A stretch of 31,106 nt of DNA from Pseudomonadota bacterium (lineage in GTDB: Bacteria; Pseudomonadota; Gammaproteobacteria; Burkholderiales; Ferrovaceae). Below are positions 1 through 6,856 of this stretch, piece after piece. The stretch is from assembly GCA_021804705.1 (NCBI GenBank), contig JAJZHC010000001.1:1-31106 (forward strand). The letters are read 5' to 3'. A model generated the notes under the pieces. The model did no database searches and was not told where the DNA came from. It saw only the letters and a list, made by a program, of their open reading frames with translations. Position numbers and translations under genes: made by a program. Position 1 is the first letter of the stretch. Each line of letters opens with the position of its first letter.

Positions 1-102
1 GGCGAGGTTCTTGGGGGAGTGGTAGGGCTCCCAGCGGCGCGCGCTGGCAAAGCGCGCAAGGGCGGCATCGAGGGCTTTCACGTCAACCAGGCGTTCGGTC
101 AT
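1..102 (-). CDS. MazG-like nucleotide pyrophosphohydrolase, N-terminal fragment
   Basis: Reading leftwards from an ATG at 102, 34 codons run off the window edge. The peptide has the pattern RFASARRWEPYHSPKNLA, which matches the first helix of MazG-like/dCTP pyrophosphatase-type enzymes (typically RFxxERdWxqFHsPkNLa). Family members hydrolyse non-canonical or surplus (d)NTPs to the monophosphate and pyrophosphate in the cytoplasm, in a Mg-dependent reaction. The metal-binding ExxE region lies outside the window, so activity cannot be judged. The gene is divergent from the thioesterase at 277. I see no clear Shine-Dalgarno sequence. The family call rests on this short stretch only. Confidence 0.65.
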   Translation of the reverse strand, partial: MTERLVDVKALDAALARFASARRWEPYHSPKNLA

Positions 103-276
103 TGCGGGCTCCAATATATGCTGTGGCAAGCGTAACCATGTCCGATCTGAATGTCTATTGGCGCTTCTGTCTGGTGCTGGAAATCATGCGAAGCTGAGCG
201 CACGGAAGTAAAACGGGTAGGCGTAATGCGGTAAAATTGGGGTTCCTGCAAAAGATCGACCTACGGAGATCACCCC

Positions 277-690
277 ATGCAACCCATTCCTGTCGGAGCC
301 CAGGGCTCGTTTTCCCTCCTCGTCACTGAACGGCACCTCGCCAATCGTTTCAAGGACGCCATGCTGCCCGCCGTGTTTTCCACGCCGGTGATGGTGATGC
401 TCATGGAAAATGCCGCGCTCAACGCCATCAAACCTTACCTCGACCCCAACGAAAGCGCCGTTGGCACACGCGTGGACGTCACGCACCTGGCCGCAACACC
501 CGTGGGCATGACTGCCACGGCCCTTGCGGAAGTGACGCTTGTGGACGGCCGGCGCATCGAATTCAAGGTCACTGCTTCAGACGGCATGGACACCATAGGC
601 ACCGCCACCCATGAGCGTATGGTGATCGACATGGTACGCTTCAACGAAAAGCTTGCAAAAAAAGCCGCCGCTGCCGCTGACCTGGGCTGA
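277..690 (+). CDS. FlK-like hotdog-fold acyl-CoA thioesterase
   Basis: The 137-residue protein has the length and pattern of the fluoroacetyl-CoA thioesterase (FlK) family, single-domain hotdog enzymes that hydrolyse short acyl-CoA thioesters in the cytoplasm. The three FlK catalytic positions (Thr42, Glu50, His76 in the Streptomyces enzyme) are matched by Thr36 in STPVM, Glu44 in LMENA and His70 in VTHLA, all with the same offset of six. The ATG follows GGAG at a spacing of about nine bases. Bacterial homologues are widespread in species that never meet fluoroacetate, so the true substrate here is unknown; a general housekeeping thioesterase is more likely. The asparaginase gene overlaps or abuts its end, so the two are probably cotranscribed. 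Confidence 0.85.
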   Translation: MQPIPVGAQGSFSLLVTERHLANRFKDAMLPAVFSTPVMVMLMENAALNAIKPYLDPNESAVGTRVDVTHLAATPVGMTATALAEVTLVDGRRIEFKVTASDGMDTIGTATHERMVIDMVRFNEKLAKKAAAAADLG

Positions 691-1696
691 AGTGCGCTCC
701 ACAGTTGAAGCGGTACAACCCGTGGTGGTGTTGATCGCCACCGGTGGCACCATTGCCATGAAGATCGATCCCGTCATAAACGCCCCGGTTCCCGCCATTT
801 CGGGTGACGACCTGCTCGCCACCGTACCGGGAATGAGCCAGTACGCCAAGGTTGAAGTCATCAATGTGTGCAACGTGCCCTCCGGTTACATGGATCCGGT
901 ACGCTGGGTGCAGTTGACGAAGGTGGTCCAAGAGACGCTGGCACGCCCGGAAGTGTCCGGCGTCATCGTGTCGCACGGCACCGACACCCTGGAAGAAACC
1001 GCCTATTGGCTGGACCTCACCGTCCAGTCAGAGAAACCCGTGGTCTTGATCGGCGCCCAGCGTAACGCCTCGGAATCGGGCTTTGACGGCCCGAATAACC
1101 TCCTCAATGCTGTGCGCATTGCGGTGGATCCGCAAGCCTGCGGCAAAGGCGTGATGCTGGCCATGAACGGCCAGATCAATGCGGCGCGTGAAGTCACCAA
1201 AACGCATACCTCCAGCGTGGAAACTTTCAAATCTGGCGACTACGGTTTCATTGGCGTGGTGGACAATGATCGTGTGATGTTTGCGCGCGCGCCCTTGCGT
1301 CGTCAGTTTGTACCGCTGAAGGCTACGACCATGCCGGATGTTGAAATTGTCGCCATGTATGGCGGGGCCGACGGCCGGCTTCTGCGCGCCGCGGTGGATA
1401 GTGGCGCCCAAGGCATTGTGGTGCAGGCACTGGGATGGGGCAACATGAACATTCCCATGTTTTCAGCCGTCAAGTATGCGTTGTCAAAAAACATTCCTGT
1501 GGTGATTGCCAGTCGCGTTCCAAACGGACGGGTACTGCCCAACTACGGGTTTGAAGGTGGCGGCAAAACCATCGTGGATGCTGGTGCCGTGATGGCTGAC
1601 GATTTGTCTCCACAAAAATCGCGCATCCTGCTGATGCTGCTACTGCAAAACGGCGTAAGCAGCCAGCACGATCTGCAGGCTGCCTTTAGTCACTAA
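653..1696 (+). CDS. L-asparaginase (type II-like, no signal peptide)
   Basis: This protein hydrolyses L-asparagine to aspartate and ammonia. Both family signatures are present: IATGGTIA near residue 30 (nucleophile Thr33) and SHGTDTLEETA near residue 108 (Thr110, Asp111). Lys183 in EVTKT completes the Thr-Lys-Asp relay, and NVPSGYM supplies the substrate-binding Ser. The C-terminal RVPNGRVLP motif is also typical of the family. Length from the TTG at 653 is 347 residues. The start is unclear: TTG 653 overlaps the thioesterase gene, while in-frame GTG codons at 692 (two bases past the thioesterase stop) and 722 are alternatives; none has a good ribosome site. From any of these starts there is no signal peptide, so the enzyme is probably cytoplasmic although its sequence resembles periplasmic type II enzymes. 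Confidence 0.9.
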   Translation: MQKKPPLPLTWAEVRSTVEAVQPVVVLIATGGTIAMKIDPVINAPVPAISGDDLLATVPGMSQYAKVEVINVCNVPSGYMDPVRWVQLTKVVQETLARPEVSGVIVSHGTDTLEETAYWLDLTVQSEKPVVLIGAQRNASESGFDGPNNLLNAVRIAVDPQACGKGVMLAMNGQINAAREVTKTHTSSVETFKSGDYGFIGVVDNDRVMFARAPLRRQFVPLKATTMPDVEIVAMYGGADGRLLRAAVDSGAQGIVVQALGWGNMNIPMFSAVKYALSKNIPVVIASRVPNGRVLPNYGFEGGGKTIVDAGAVMADDLSPQKSRILLMLLLQNGVSSQHDLQAAFSH

Positions 1697-1728
1697 GCGG
1701 GTTGGTGGTGTGCGCAGAAACCAGGGAG

Positions 1729-1878
1729 CTAACGGTCTTTGTCTTGCCAGGGACGGATGTTTTTGTAATTGATCAGTTTGGCAAGATCGCGGCTTTCGCG
1801 GAAGAAAAAGCGCATCATGAGCAAGTACAGCACCAGTACGACCGCAGCGCCAATGGCAATCCATGCTGTAATGCTCAT
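1729..1878 (-). CDS. Small single-pass membrane protein, 49 residues
   Basis: An ATG at 1878 opens a 49-codon frame ending in TAG at 1729. Residues 4-22 (TAWIAIGAAVVLVLYLLMM) form one strong membrane helix. A basic/aromatic segment (RFFFRESRDLAKLINYKNIRPW) and the polar end QDKDR follow, so the tail is predicted to be cytoplasmic. The frame starts 13 bases after the stop of the SYLF-domain gene on the same strand, so it is probably the second gene of that transcript. The ribosome site is weak (GCGTGG). I do not recognise a named family. The composition of a clean helix followed by an amphipathic tail, and the tight spacing, make it a credible gene. Confidence 0.6.
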   Translation of the reverse strand: MSITAWIAIGAAVVLVLYLLMMRFFFRESRDLAKLINYKNIRPWQDKDR

Positions 1879-1891
1879 GATCACGCCACGC

Positions 1892-2455
1892 TCAACGCTT
1901 GATGCGCGTGATCTTGGTACCTTCCAGGCTCAAGCTGGCCATGAGACCCTGCTGATCAAAAATGAAGGCATAAGCGTCATCCTTCAGCGTCGTTGAGGAG
2001 AAATTTTTGGCGGCACCCTCATTCATCACGACCACTGTCGGCCCTACGCCGATTTCCCAGCCTTCAGACTTCTTGAGATAGCTCATGGCCTTGTCATTCA
2101 TGAGAAAAACTACATAGCCGTATGATTCGGCACCCGCTTGCCAGCCAAAAGAAGCAGAAACGGAATTGTAGTAGCCCATGACCTTCGAGCCTTCGTTCAG
2201 AACACCCTCACCGTAGCTTCCACCAAATACGAGGCCGGCCTTGATGATTTTAGGAAATACCAACACTGCCTTAGCCTGTTTTGAGATGTTCTCTGCAGTG
2301 GGATTAGTCCGGTACAAGGTTTGCAGTGCCTGGGCGGCATCCTTGTTCAGATCTTCGGCAGTAGCGGCACTGGCGGAATTGCTGATGGCAACCAGCGACA
2401 GGGCAGATGCGCCGAGGACACACAGGTTTAGAAAAACGCGTCGAATAGGGGTCAT
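1892..2455 (-). CDS. YSC84/SYLF-domain lipid-binding exported protein
   Basis: The 187-residue product starts with a signal peptide (RRVFLNLCVLGASALSLVAISNSASA) and continues with a full SYLF (YSC84/Ysc84-like) domain. Family hallmarks include AKAVLVFPKIIKAGLVFGGSYGEGVL, then GWQAGAESYGYVVFLMN and a final AYAFIFDQQGLMASLSLEGTKITRI block. Eukaryotic SYLF domains bind phosphoinositides and actin; bacterial versions are exported proteins of unclear role, often beside envelope-stress genes. The frame is open further upstream, but ATG 2455 is chosen because AAAGGA lies six bases before it and it starts a proper signal sequence. A conserved palindrome lies about 100 bases upstream (2548-2565). The 49-residue membrane protein follows closely. 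Confidence 0.85.
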   Translation of the reverse strand: MTPIRRVFLNLCVLGASALSLVAISNSASAATAEDLNKDAAQALQTLYRTNPTAENISKQAKAVLVFPKIIKAGLVFGGSYGEGVLNEGSKVMGYYNSVSASFGWQAGAESYGYVVFLMNDKAMSYLKKSEGWEIGVGPTVVVMNEGAAKNFSSTTLKDDAYAFIFDQQGLMASLSLEGTKITRIKR

Positions 2456-2547
2456 GATCATTCCTTTGATATAAAGCAGCGCATAAACGGCAAATCTATC
2501 CAACAGCACTGCGAGGTAAACATGATGTATCGTCTCGCCAAGTATAT

Positions 2548-2565
2548 CTGTGCGATAGCGAACAG
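2548..2565. promoter_or_regulatory. Shared palindrome, site A (upstream of the SYLF gene)
   Basis: CTGTGCG-ATAG-CGAACAG. The half-sites CTGTGCG and CTGTTCG (reverse complement of the right arm) differ at one base, and the symmetry extends two more bases on each side. The centre is about 101 bases before the SYLF start at 2455. It fits the consensus CTGTNCG-N4-CGNACAG seen at six other intergenic places in this window. It is a proposed operator for a Crp/Fnr-family regulator; no binding evidence is available. Confidence 0.55.
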
Positions 2566-2576
2566 ATCCCATGTAT

Positions 2577-2900
2577 TTATCGAAGCTCGATGGGAAAAAA
2601 CAGGCTAATTCCCGGAGACGGCATGGGTGGGTAATAGACGGGTGGGGGCACGTAGACGGGTTGGGCGTACATGTAAGGGTAGTAACCCGGGCGGTCTTCG
2701 CGCCGGTTGTCATGGCCATGACCATAGTGGCGATTGCGCTCGTTACCGAGAGCCCCTGGACCCCCTTCATGGCCGCGATTATTCTGGTCTCCACGATTGT
2801 TTTGATCGCCCAATGCTGGCAGCGCGATCAAACTGGAAGTCGAAGCTATGAGCGCCACGGCCATCGCCATCTTTTTGATTTCTGTTCCAAGGATGTCCAA
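2577..2900 (-). CDS. Small exported Pro/Tyr-rich protein
   Basis: The 107-residue product has an N-terminal signal sequence (KKMAMAVALIASTSSLIALPALG), a repeated acidic/Asn motif (GDQNNRGDQNNRGHEGG), a His/Arg-rich stretch and a Pro/Tyr-rich tail (YPYMYAQPVYVPPPVYYPP). Such tails occur in many small exported proteobacterial proteins of unknown function. The start is a TTG at 2900, supported by GGAGAG about five to seven bases upstream; no ATG in the frame has such a site before the signal peptide. It lies on the same strand as the Spy-like gene, with a 38-base gap, so it may share its transcript. I do not assign a function. Confidence 0.65.
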   Translation of the reverse strand: MDILGTEIKKMAMAVALIASTSSLIALPALGDQNNRGDQNNRGHEGGPGALGNERNRHYGHGHDNRREDRPGYYPYMYAQPVYVPPPVYYPPMPSPGISLFFPIELR

Positions 2901-2938
2901 TTTAACTCTCCATTTGTCAGAAACGTGAAAAGCAGAGC

Positions 2939-3403
2939 CTATTTTTTCTGTCTTGTCTTATGGTTGGCGCCCTGGCGAAACAGTTCGTCTGCATCCAGCT
3001 TTTGGGCATCGGTCATGCTCTCGTAAAGATTTTCAAAGACCGGGGCAAATTTCCTGATGGCTTCAGCATGGGCATCGACAATCTCGCCATAGGACTTAAG
3101 ATCCTCAACTGCATTCATGGTCTTGACGTTGTTGATTCTGGTTTGAGTCAGTGCGTCCATTTTTTTGGCGTTTTCACGCATGACGTCAGAAACCATGGAC
3201 CACTTTTCTTCTTGTTCAGGGGTAATTCTGAGCCGGGCATGCATGTTTTTGATGCGAAGCTCGACGCGTTCAACTTCGCTTGCTTTTGTGCCAGCCGTAC
3301 CTGCAATGGACGGGATTGCAGTAAACCCAATCGTGGCAACCAAAGCAGCCGCCACCGCCGTGCGCACACTGGTGTTTGTAAATTTTAAAAAATATTGATT
3401 CAT
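2939..3403 (-). CDS. Spy/CpxP-like LTXXQ-motif periplasmic protein
   Basis: The 154-residue protein begins with a signal peptide (about residues 1-35, ending near PSIAGTAGT). The rest is almost entirely helical. It carries two degenerate LTXXQ motifs, ITPEQEEKW and MTDAQKLDAD, separated by a long amphipathic helix, as in the Spy/CpxP family. Spy is a periplasmic chaperone and CpxP an envelope-stress sensor modulator; the family call is good, the exact role is inference. The ATG follows TAGGAGA at seven bases. Palindrome site C lies about 100 bases upstream, between this gene and the divergent DUF4398 gene. Confidence 0.75.
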   Translation of the reverse strand: MNQYFLKFTNTSVRTAVAAALVATIGFTAIPSIAGTAGTKASEVERVELRIKNMHARLRITPEQEEKWSMVSDVMRENAKKMDALTQTRINNVKTMNAVEDLKSYGEIVDAHAEAIRKFAPVFENLYESMTDAQKLDADELFRQGANHKTRQKK

Positions 3404-3496
3404 TGCCGATCTCCTAGGGGACGTAAGGCATAAATGCCAGGCAATCAGTGGGAAAGACGATTCATGATGTATCTTCCTCCACGTTTAAAAACAAAT

Positions 3497-3514
3497 ATGT
3501 GCGCCAGCGCACGG
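3497..3514. promoter_or_regulatory. Shared palindrome, site C (Spy-like / DUF4398 divergent region)
   Basis: ATGTGCG-CCAG-CGCACGG, with a perfect inner palindrome GTGCG-N4-CGCAC. It sits in the divergent intergenic region, about 64 bases before the DUF4398 start at 3570 and about 100 bases before the Spy-like start at 3403, so it could serve either or both. It fits the consensus CTGTNCG-N4-CGNACAG with changes only at the outer bases. Confidence 0.5.
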
Positions 3515-3569
3515 TGAAAGGACATCGCCATAAAGTTTAATGAGGTTGACGCATTTTCCATGGGAAACG

Positions 3570-3965
3570 ATGATGAAAAATATACTTATAATCAAATCAA
3601 TATCTGTGATGCAGGGAGCCGGCCTCATGGCTGCTTGCACACTTTTTGTGGCCGGTTGCGCAAGCATTCCGGCGCCAACCGAACAGATGACCATCTCAAG
3701 AGCTGCAGTGACCGAGGCCTCCACCGCCGGCAGCAACGAATATGCGCCCAGTCAGCTGAAAACCGCCATGGAGAAAATGGGTGGAGCAGAACAGGCCATG
3801 TCTGAAAAAAATTATGAGCAGGCCAGAAGTCTCGCCGAACAAGCCCAGGTGGATGCGCAATTGGCTCTAGCCACGACGCGTGCAGCCAAGGCCAAAAAGT
3901 CGGCAGACGCATTGCATGAAGACGCTCACGTACTTCGTGAAGAAATGAACCGAAATGCCAAGTAA
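3570..3965 (+). CDS. DUF4398-domain lipoprotein
   Basis: The 131-residue product has a lipoprotein signal ending in the lipobox FVAGC, so it is predicted to be lipidated and anchored in the outer membrane. The mature part is a helical DUF4398 domain (SNEYAPSQLKTAMEKMGGAEQAMSEKNYEQARSLAEQAQVDAQLALA), a short helix-rich module usually seen in outer-membrane lipoproteins and often before an OmpA domain. The start is set at tandem ATG codons (3570/3573), after GGGAAACG; an earlier ATG at 3540 would put an unlikely polar extension before the signal. The next gene begins 18 bases downstream and carries a related helical region plus OmpA, so the two probably form an operon. Confidence 0.8.
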   Translation: MMKNILIIKSISVMQGAGLMAACTLFVAGCASIPAPTEQMTISRAAVTEASTAGSNEYAPSQLKTAMEKMGGAEQAMSEKNYEQARSLAEQAQVDAQLALATTRAAKAKKSADALHEDAHVLREEMNRNAK

Positions 3966-3983
3966 TCCTCTCTGGAGTTGATC

Positions 3984-4871
3984 ATGCAAAAGAATTTTAA
4001 TTTCCCCATGTCCTTGATTGCTGTTGCGGCGTTAGCCAGTTGCAGCACCATGCCACAAAATTCATTACTGACGGATGCGCATCACAGTTATGACATGGCA
4101 CGGAATGATCCTCAGGTCACAACGCTTGCTCCCGTAGAGTTACGGGAGGCCGGCGATTCCCTGCTCAAGGCTGACAATGCCATGAGCAAAGATGAAAGCG
4201 AAGCAACAGTAAATCAACTGGCGTATATCGCCAGACAGAAAGTAAGGATTGCCCAGGAATCTGCCCAGCGCAAAGCTGCCGAGCAGGAAATTGCCAAGGC
4301 AGCGTCACAGCGGGATCACGACAGACTGGCAGCCAGAACGGCAGAAGCTGATGCGTCCAAGGCGCAGGTGGTCGCGATTCAGCAAACCGCGGATCAGCAA
4401 GCTACTGCTCTGGCAGTAGCAGGCGCCAATTCCGAACGCGATCGTGCGCGCATCGCAAAACAGGAGTCGCAGCTCAAGGATCTCAATGCTAAAAAGACGC
4501 AGCGCGGTATGGTGATTACATTGGGTGACGTCCTGTTCCACACCAACAAGTCTGAAGTAAACCCAGCCGGCATGCACAATGTACAAAAGCTGGCGGATTT
4601 TCTCATGCAATACCCGCAAGAACGTGTCTTGATAGAAGGCTACACCGACAGTACCGGTGGCGAAACTCTCAATCAAAATCTTTCGGAGCGACGTGCCGAA
4701 GTGGTACGCATGACACTGGTAAGAATGGGTGTCAGCGGCGACCGAATTGAAACAAAGGGCTATGGAGAGTCCTATCCGATTGCTGACAATAACACCCCTG
4801 TGAATCGTCAATTAAATCGGCGAGTGGAAATCATCCTCTCAGATGAGAATAAAAGGATCGCTCCACGTTAA
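3984..4871 (+). CDS. DUF4398 and OmpA-domain outer-membrane lipoprotein
   Basis: The 295-residue protein has a lipobox (AALASC, Cys near residue 20), a DUF4398-like helical segment (residues about 30-95), a long Ala/Gln/Lys/Glu coiled coil (about 85-170) and a C-terminal OmpA-like peptidoglycan-binding domain (about 175-290). That domain shows VLIEGYTDSTGGETLNQNLSERRA and NRQLNRRVEI, the family's Asp and Arg contacts for diaminopimelate. It should tether the outer membrane to peptidoglycan. ATG 3984 is chosen because GGAG lies six bases upstream. It follows the smaller DUF4398 lipoprotein gene, and DUF3309 comes 23 bases later. Confidence 0.88.
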   Translation: MQKNFNFPMSLIAVAALASCSTMPQNSLLTDAHHSYDMARNDPQVTTLAPVELREAGDSLLKADNAMSKDESEATVNQLAYIARQKVRIAQESAQRKAAEQEIAKAASQRDHDRLAARTAEADASKAQVVAIQQTADQQATALAVAGANSERDRARIAKQESQLKDLNAKKTQRGMVITLGDVLFHTNKSEVNPAGMHNVQKLADFLMQYPQERVLIEGYTDSTGGETLNQNLSERRAEVVRMTLVRMGVSGDRIETKGYGESYPIADNNTPVNRQLNRRVEIILSDENKRIAPR

Positions 4872-4894
4872 TCCGCTATCACGAGGACTAAAAA

Positions 4895-5053
4895 ATGTCA
4901 CTTGGAAACATCTTACTCATCGTTCTGGTGCTGTTGCTGATTGGTGTGATTCCCACCTGGCACCACAGCCATTCGTGGGGTTATGCTCCGAGTGGCGGGC
5001 TTGGCCTGCTATTGATTATTGTGGTTGTTTTGATGCTGATGGGGCGCTTGTAA
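4895..5053 (+). CDS. DUF3309 family small membrane protein
   Basis: This is a 52-residue protein with two hydrophobic helices. The first (LGNILLIVLVLLLIGVIP) leads into the conserved polar turn TWHHSHSWGYAPSGG, and the second is LGLLLIIVVVLMLMGRL. The order helix, IPTWxHSxSWGYxPSGG, helix is the DUF3309 signature. The function is unknown; it is an inner-membrane protein by prediction. ATG 4895 follows GAGG at about eight bases. It is the third gene of a likely transcript with the two DUF4398 lipoproteins. Confidence 0.85.
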   Translation: MSLGNILLIVLVLLLIGVIPTWHHSHSWGYAPSGGLGLLLIIVVVLMLMGRL

Positions 5054-5065
5054 CAGGCTGACCGG

Positions 5066-5353
5066 TCATTTGAATTTCGAATGGGCCACGGCAATGCCGG
5101 CCTTGAGGTCCTCCCAGACTTTGTCAGCGGTGCCTTTGAGGTGTACCCACGCCTCACCTCTGGCTTTTCCAAGTTCTTTCAATTTTTCAGAAGCCACGTT
5201 TTGCTTGGCTCGCAGTGCGCGAAGTTCATCGACACCTTTGACTTTCATATCGGCGCCCGCATTCTCCATCTTGGCTTCCAGTAAATTGATCTGTGCGCTC
5301 CATTCTTTCAGTTGTGCCGCCATTTTTTGCTTATAGGCATCTTGGGAATTCAT
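5066..5353 (-). CDS. sll1863-type coiled-coil stress response protein
   Basis: The 95-residue soluble protein has no signal peptide and is mostly a charged coiled coil (AYKQKMAAQLKEWSAQINLLEAKMEN, then LRALRAKQNVASEKLKELGKARG), closing with a WVHLKGTADKVWEDLKAGI segment. This pattern matches the family annotated after Synechocystis sll1863, linked to stress responses; the molecular role is unknown. The ATG at 5353 follows GGAG at six bases. It converges with DUF3309 (12-base gap) and follows the BON gene on the same strand with a gap of about 45 bases. Confidence 0.7.
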   Translation of the reverse strand: MNSQDAYKQKMAAQLKEWSAQINLLEAKMENAGADMKVKGVDELRALRAKQNVASEKLKELGKARGEAWVHLKGTADKVWEDLKAGIAVAHSKFK

Positions 5354-5398
5354 GGTTCACTCCAAATCATAGGGTGATAATCAAAGGGATTTTCAGAA

Positions 5399-5779
5399 TT
5401 ACTTTACGAACAGTCTGTTTTCAACGCTTTTTACGCCGGTTATTGCACTGGCTAACGATTTTGCTTTGTCACTATTTTGTTGCGAATCCACGGATCCGCT
5501 CAAAGTCACGATACCCTTCGCTGTATCTACGCTGATTTGCAGCGTTTTGAGTCCGGGCTCAGCAAATATGGCTGATTTGACCTTGGTCGTAATCTCGGAA
5601 TCATCGAGGTTGACACTTAATTTTTCGCTTTTTTCATCTAGCTTCTTATTGGCATCATCAACTACCTGATCAAACTTTTTCCCAGCTGTCTCCGCGGGAC
5701 CAGGTTTGTTGCATGCAGTCAGACCGGCGACGATAAACAGGGAAATACCGATCAATTGGACATTCTTGATTGCGTTCAT
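5399..5779 (-). CDS. BON-domain lipoprotein (OsmY-like)
   Basis: The 126-residue product has a lipobox (VAGLTAC), a charged linker and one BON domain from about residue 58. The domain shows DSEITTKVKSAIFAEPGLK, then ISVDTAKGIVTLSGSVDS and VKSVENRLFV, which is the complete fold for one BON repeat. OsmY has two. BON domains bind phospholipid and help keep the envelope intact under osmotic stress. ATG 5779 is preferred to the ATG four codons upstream because GAGAG precedes it by about six bases. Palindrome site B lies about 70 bases upstream. Confidence 0.85.
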   Translation of the reverse strand: MNAIKNVQLIGISLFIVAGLTACNKPGPAETAGKKFDQVVDDANKKLDEKSEKLSVNLDDSEITTKVKSAIFAEPGLKTLQISVDTAKGIVTLSGSVDSQQNSDKAKSLASAITGVKSVENRLFVK

Positions 5780-5840
5780 TTTGGCTCTCATTCAAAACAG
5801 GTTCGTGAACATTATTTAACACCTGTTTTTCAAGGACGCT

Positions 5841-5858
5841 CCGTTCGCTATCGCACAT
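5841..5858. promoter_or_regulatory. Shared palindrome, site B (upstream of the BON gene)
   Basis: CCGTTCG-CTAT-CGCACAT. It shares a 15-base identical stretch, GTTCGCTATCGCACA, with site A read on the opposite strand. The centre is about 70 bases before the BON start (5779) and about 150 bases before the His-rich gene on the other side. The outer bases deviate from the consensus. Confidence 0.5.
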
Positions 5859-5884
5859 AACTCAGGTTTTGCTGATTGATATTT

Positions 5885-5902
5885 ATGTACGCCACCAGAC
5901 AG
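5885..5902. promoter_or_regulatory. Shared palindrome, site G, imperfect (upstream of the His-rich gene)
   Basis: ATGTACG-CCAC-CAGACAG. The left arm is a good match and the right arm has one mismatch (CAGACAG for CGNACAG). The centre is about 105 bases before the His-rich gene at 5999, in the same divergent region as site B. It is the weakest of the seven sites and could be chance. Confidence 0.3.
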
Positions 5903-5998
5903 AAATTCTACTGTTCGTTCCTTACTATGGGGCCGTGAGTCGCTGTTTTGGTTCACTGAAGTGATGGATCCATAGTTGATTAATTTCTGGAGAAGTAA

Positions 5999-6250
5999 AT
6001 GACACAGTTACATGCGAAGAATACAGAATCGTCCCCATTGCATACGCAGGAGCAACATCATCATCAAGCTGCTGAGCATCATGAGCAGGCCTCAAAGCAC
6101 CACAAGGAGGCCGCAAAGCATCATGAGTCTGGTGATCACAAGGCAGCTGCGCATCATGCCCAGGTGGCTCATGGACATATGGCCCAAGCCAGCGAGCATG
6201 GGGCAGAAGCCAGCAAGAAGTATGCGAATACTTTGAGTCCTAAAAAGTAA
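5999..6250 (+). CDS. His-rich small soluble protein
   Basis: This 83-residue protein has 17 histidines, no signal peptide and no membrane segment. The middle part repeats a seven-residue unit with paired histidines (HHEQASK, HHKEAAK, HHESGDH), which would put His pairs on one face of a helix. Proteins of this composition are common in betaproteobacteria and are usually left hypothetical; metal (Ni, Zn, Cu) or pH sensing are plausible but unproven roles. The ATG is preceded by GGAG at five bases, a strong site. It is divergent from the BON gene. A stem-loop follows at 6285. Confidence 0.75.
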   Translation: MTQLHAKNTESSPLHTQEQHHHQAAEHHEQASKHHKEAAKHHESGDHKAAAHHAQVAHGHMAQASEHGAEASKKYANTLSPKK

Positions 6251-6284
6251 TTCAAATCAACACCAGATCTGCAGAAGAAAATGC

Positions 6285-6323
6285 GCCTGCGTTCGAAAGC
6301 CAAGTCTGTTCTTGAACGCAGGC
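6285..6323 (+). terminator. Stem-loop after the His-rich gene
   Basis: GCCTGCGTTC (6285-6294) pairs perfectly with GAACGCAGGC (6314-6323) around a 19-base loop, 35 bases past the His-rich stop. There is no T-run after it, so it may be a weak terminator, an mRNA-stabilising hairpin or a Rho-assisted site rather than a classic intrinsic terminator. Confidence 0.4.
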
Positions 6324-6370
6324 TCAAAATGACTGCACATTCCCCGATCCAGTTTTTAGAGGGTTATGCC

Positions 6371-6727
6371 ATGAATATAAAATCATTTTTTAATCGGATG
6401 CTTGGTGCACTGTTTTGGATCAGTGTTTTTTCAATATCTCCGGTCGTCAATGCAGAATTAATTGGCACGGAGAAACTGGCTCAGCCTGATCAAGTCCAGG
6501 ACAGAGTAGTTGTTGACAGTTTTATTGTCCGTTCCGATGTTCAGAAGAAGCTGCAGGAGATGGGATTGAGTGCCATTGTCACTGCACAGCGTGTGGCTTT
6601 GCTTAGCGACTCTGAAGCACGGGAGCTCTCGCAAAAATTCGATCTATTGCCGGCAGGTGGCAGCTTTTCTAACAATGAACTCATCATTATTCTGTTGGCC
6701 GTCGTGTTGCTGGTGCTTATCCTGTGA
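6371..6727 (+). CDS. PA2779 family protein
   Basis: The 118-residue protein has a signal peptide (about residues 1-28, ending VVNAE), a helical middle (RSDVQKKLQEMGLSAIVTAQRVALLSDSEARELSQKFDLLPAGGS) and a C-terminal membrane helix (NELIIILLAVVLLVLIL). The order signal, V..L...G......R...L.D.E...L....D.LPAGG, hydrophobic tail is that of the PA2779 family. These genes usually sit beside a PA2778-type cysteine peptidase; none is present here. The function is unknown. ATG 6371 is chosen because it begins the signal sequence and follows GAGGG at eight bases. Confidence 0.78.
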   Translation: MNIKSFFNRMLGALFWISVFSISPVVNAELIGTEKLAQPDQVQDRVVVDSFIVRSDVQKKLQEMGLSAIVTAQRVALLSDSEARELSQKFDLLPAGGSFSNNELIIILLAVVLLVLIL

Positions 6728-6796
6728 TTATCCTGATAATCTAGCTTGGTGTTTTGAGGCAATCTGAGGACTGATGTGATGGGCGCAGAATGCATG

Positions 6797-6836
6797 AAAA
6801 GACCAGGGTGGCTATCATGCCACCCTGGTCTTTTTT
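6797..6836. terminator. Bidirectional intrinsic terminator
   Basis: Twelve base pairs, GACCAGGGTGGC (6801-6812) with GCCACCCTGGTC (6819-6830), surround a six-base loop and are flanked by AAAA on the left and TTTTTT on the right. It therefore works as a classic terminator in both directions. It lies between the convergent PA2779 gene and the OmpA-like gene that ends at 6857. Confidence 0.92.
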
Positions 6837-6856
6837 CAGTCTACAACGGCCAGATG

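Noticed and set aside
1702..1902. A plus-strand frame of 66 codons after the asparaginase
   Set aside because: It has no ribosome site or recognisable pattern, and the opposite strand encodes a better small membrane protein in the same place.
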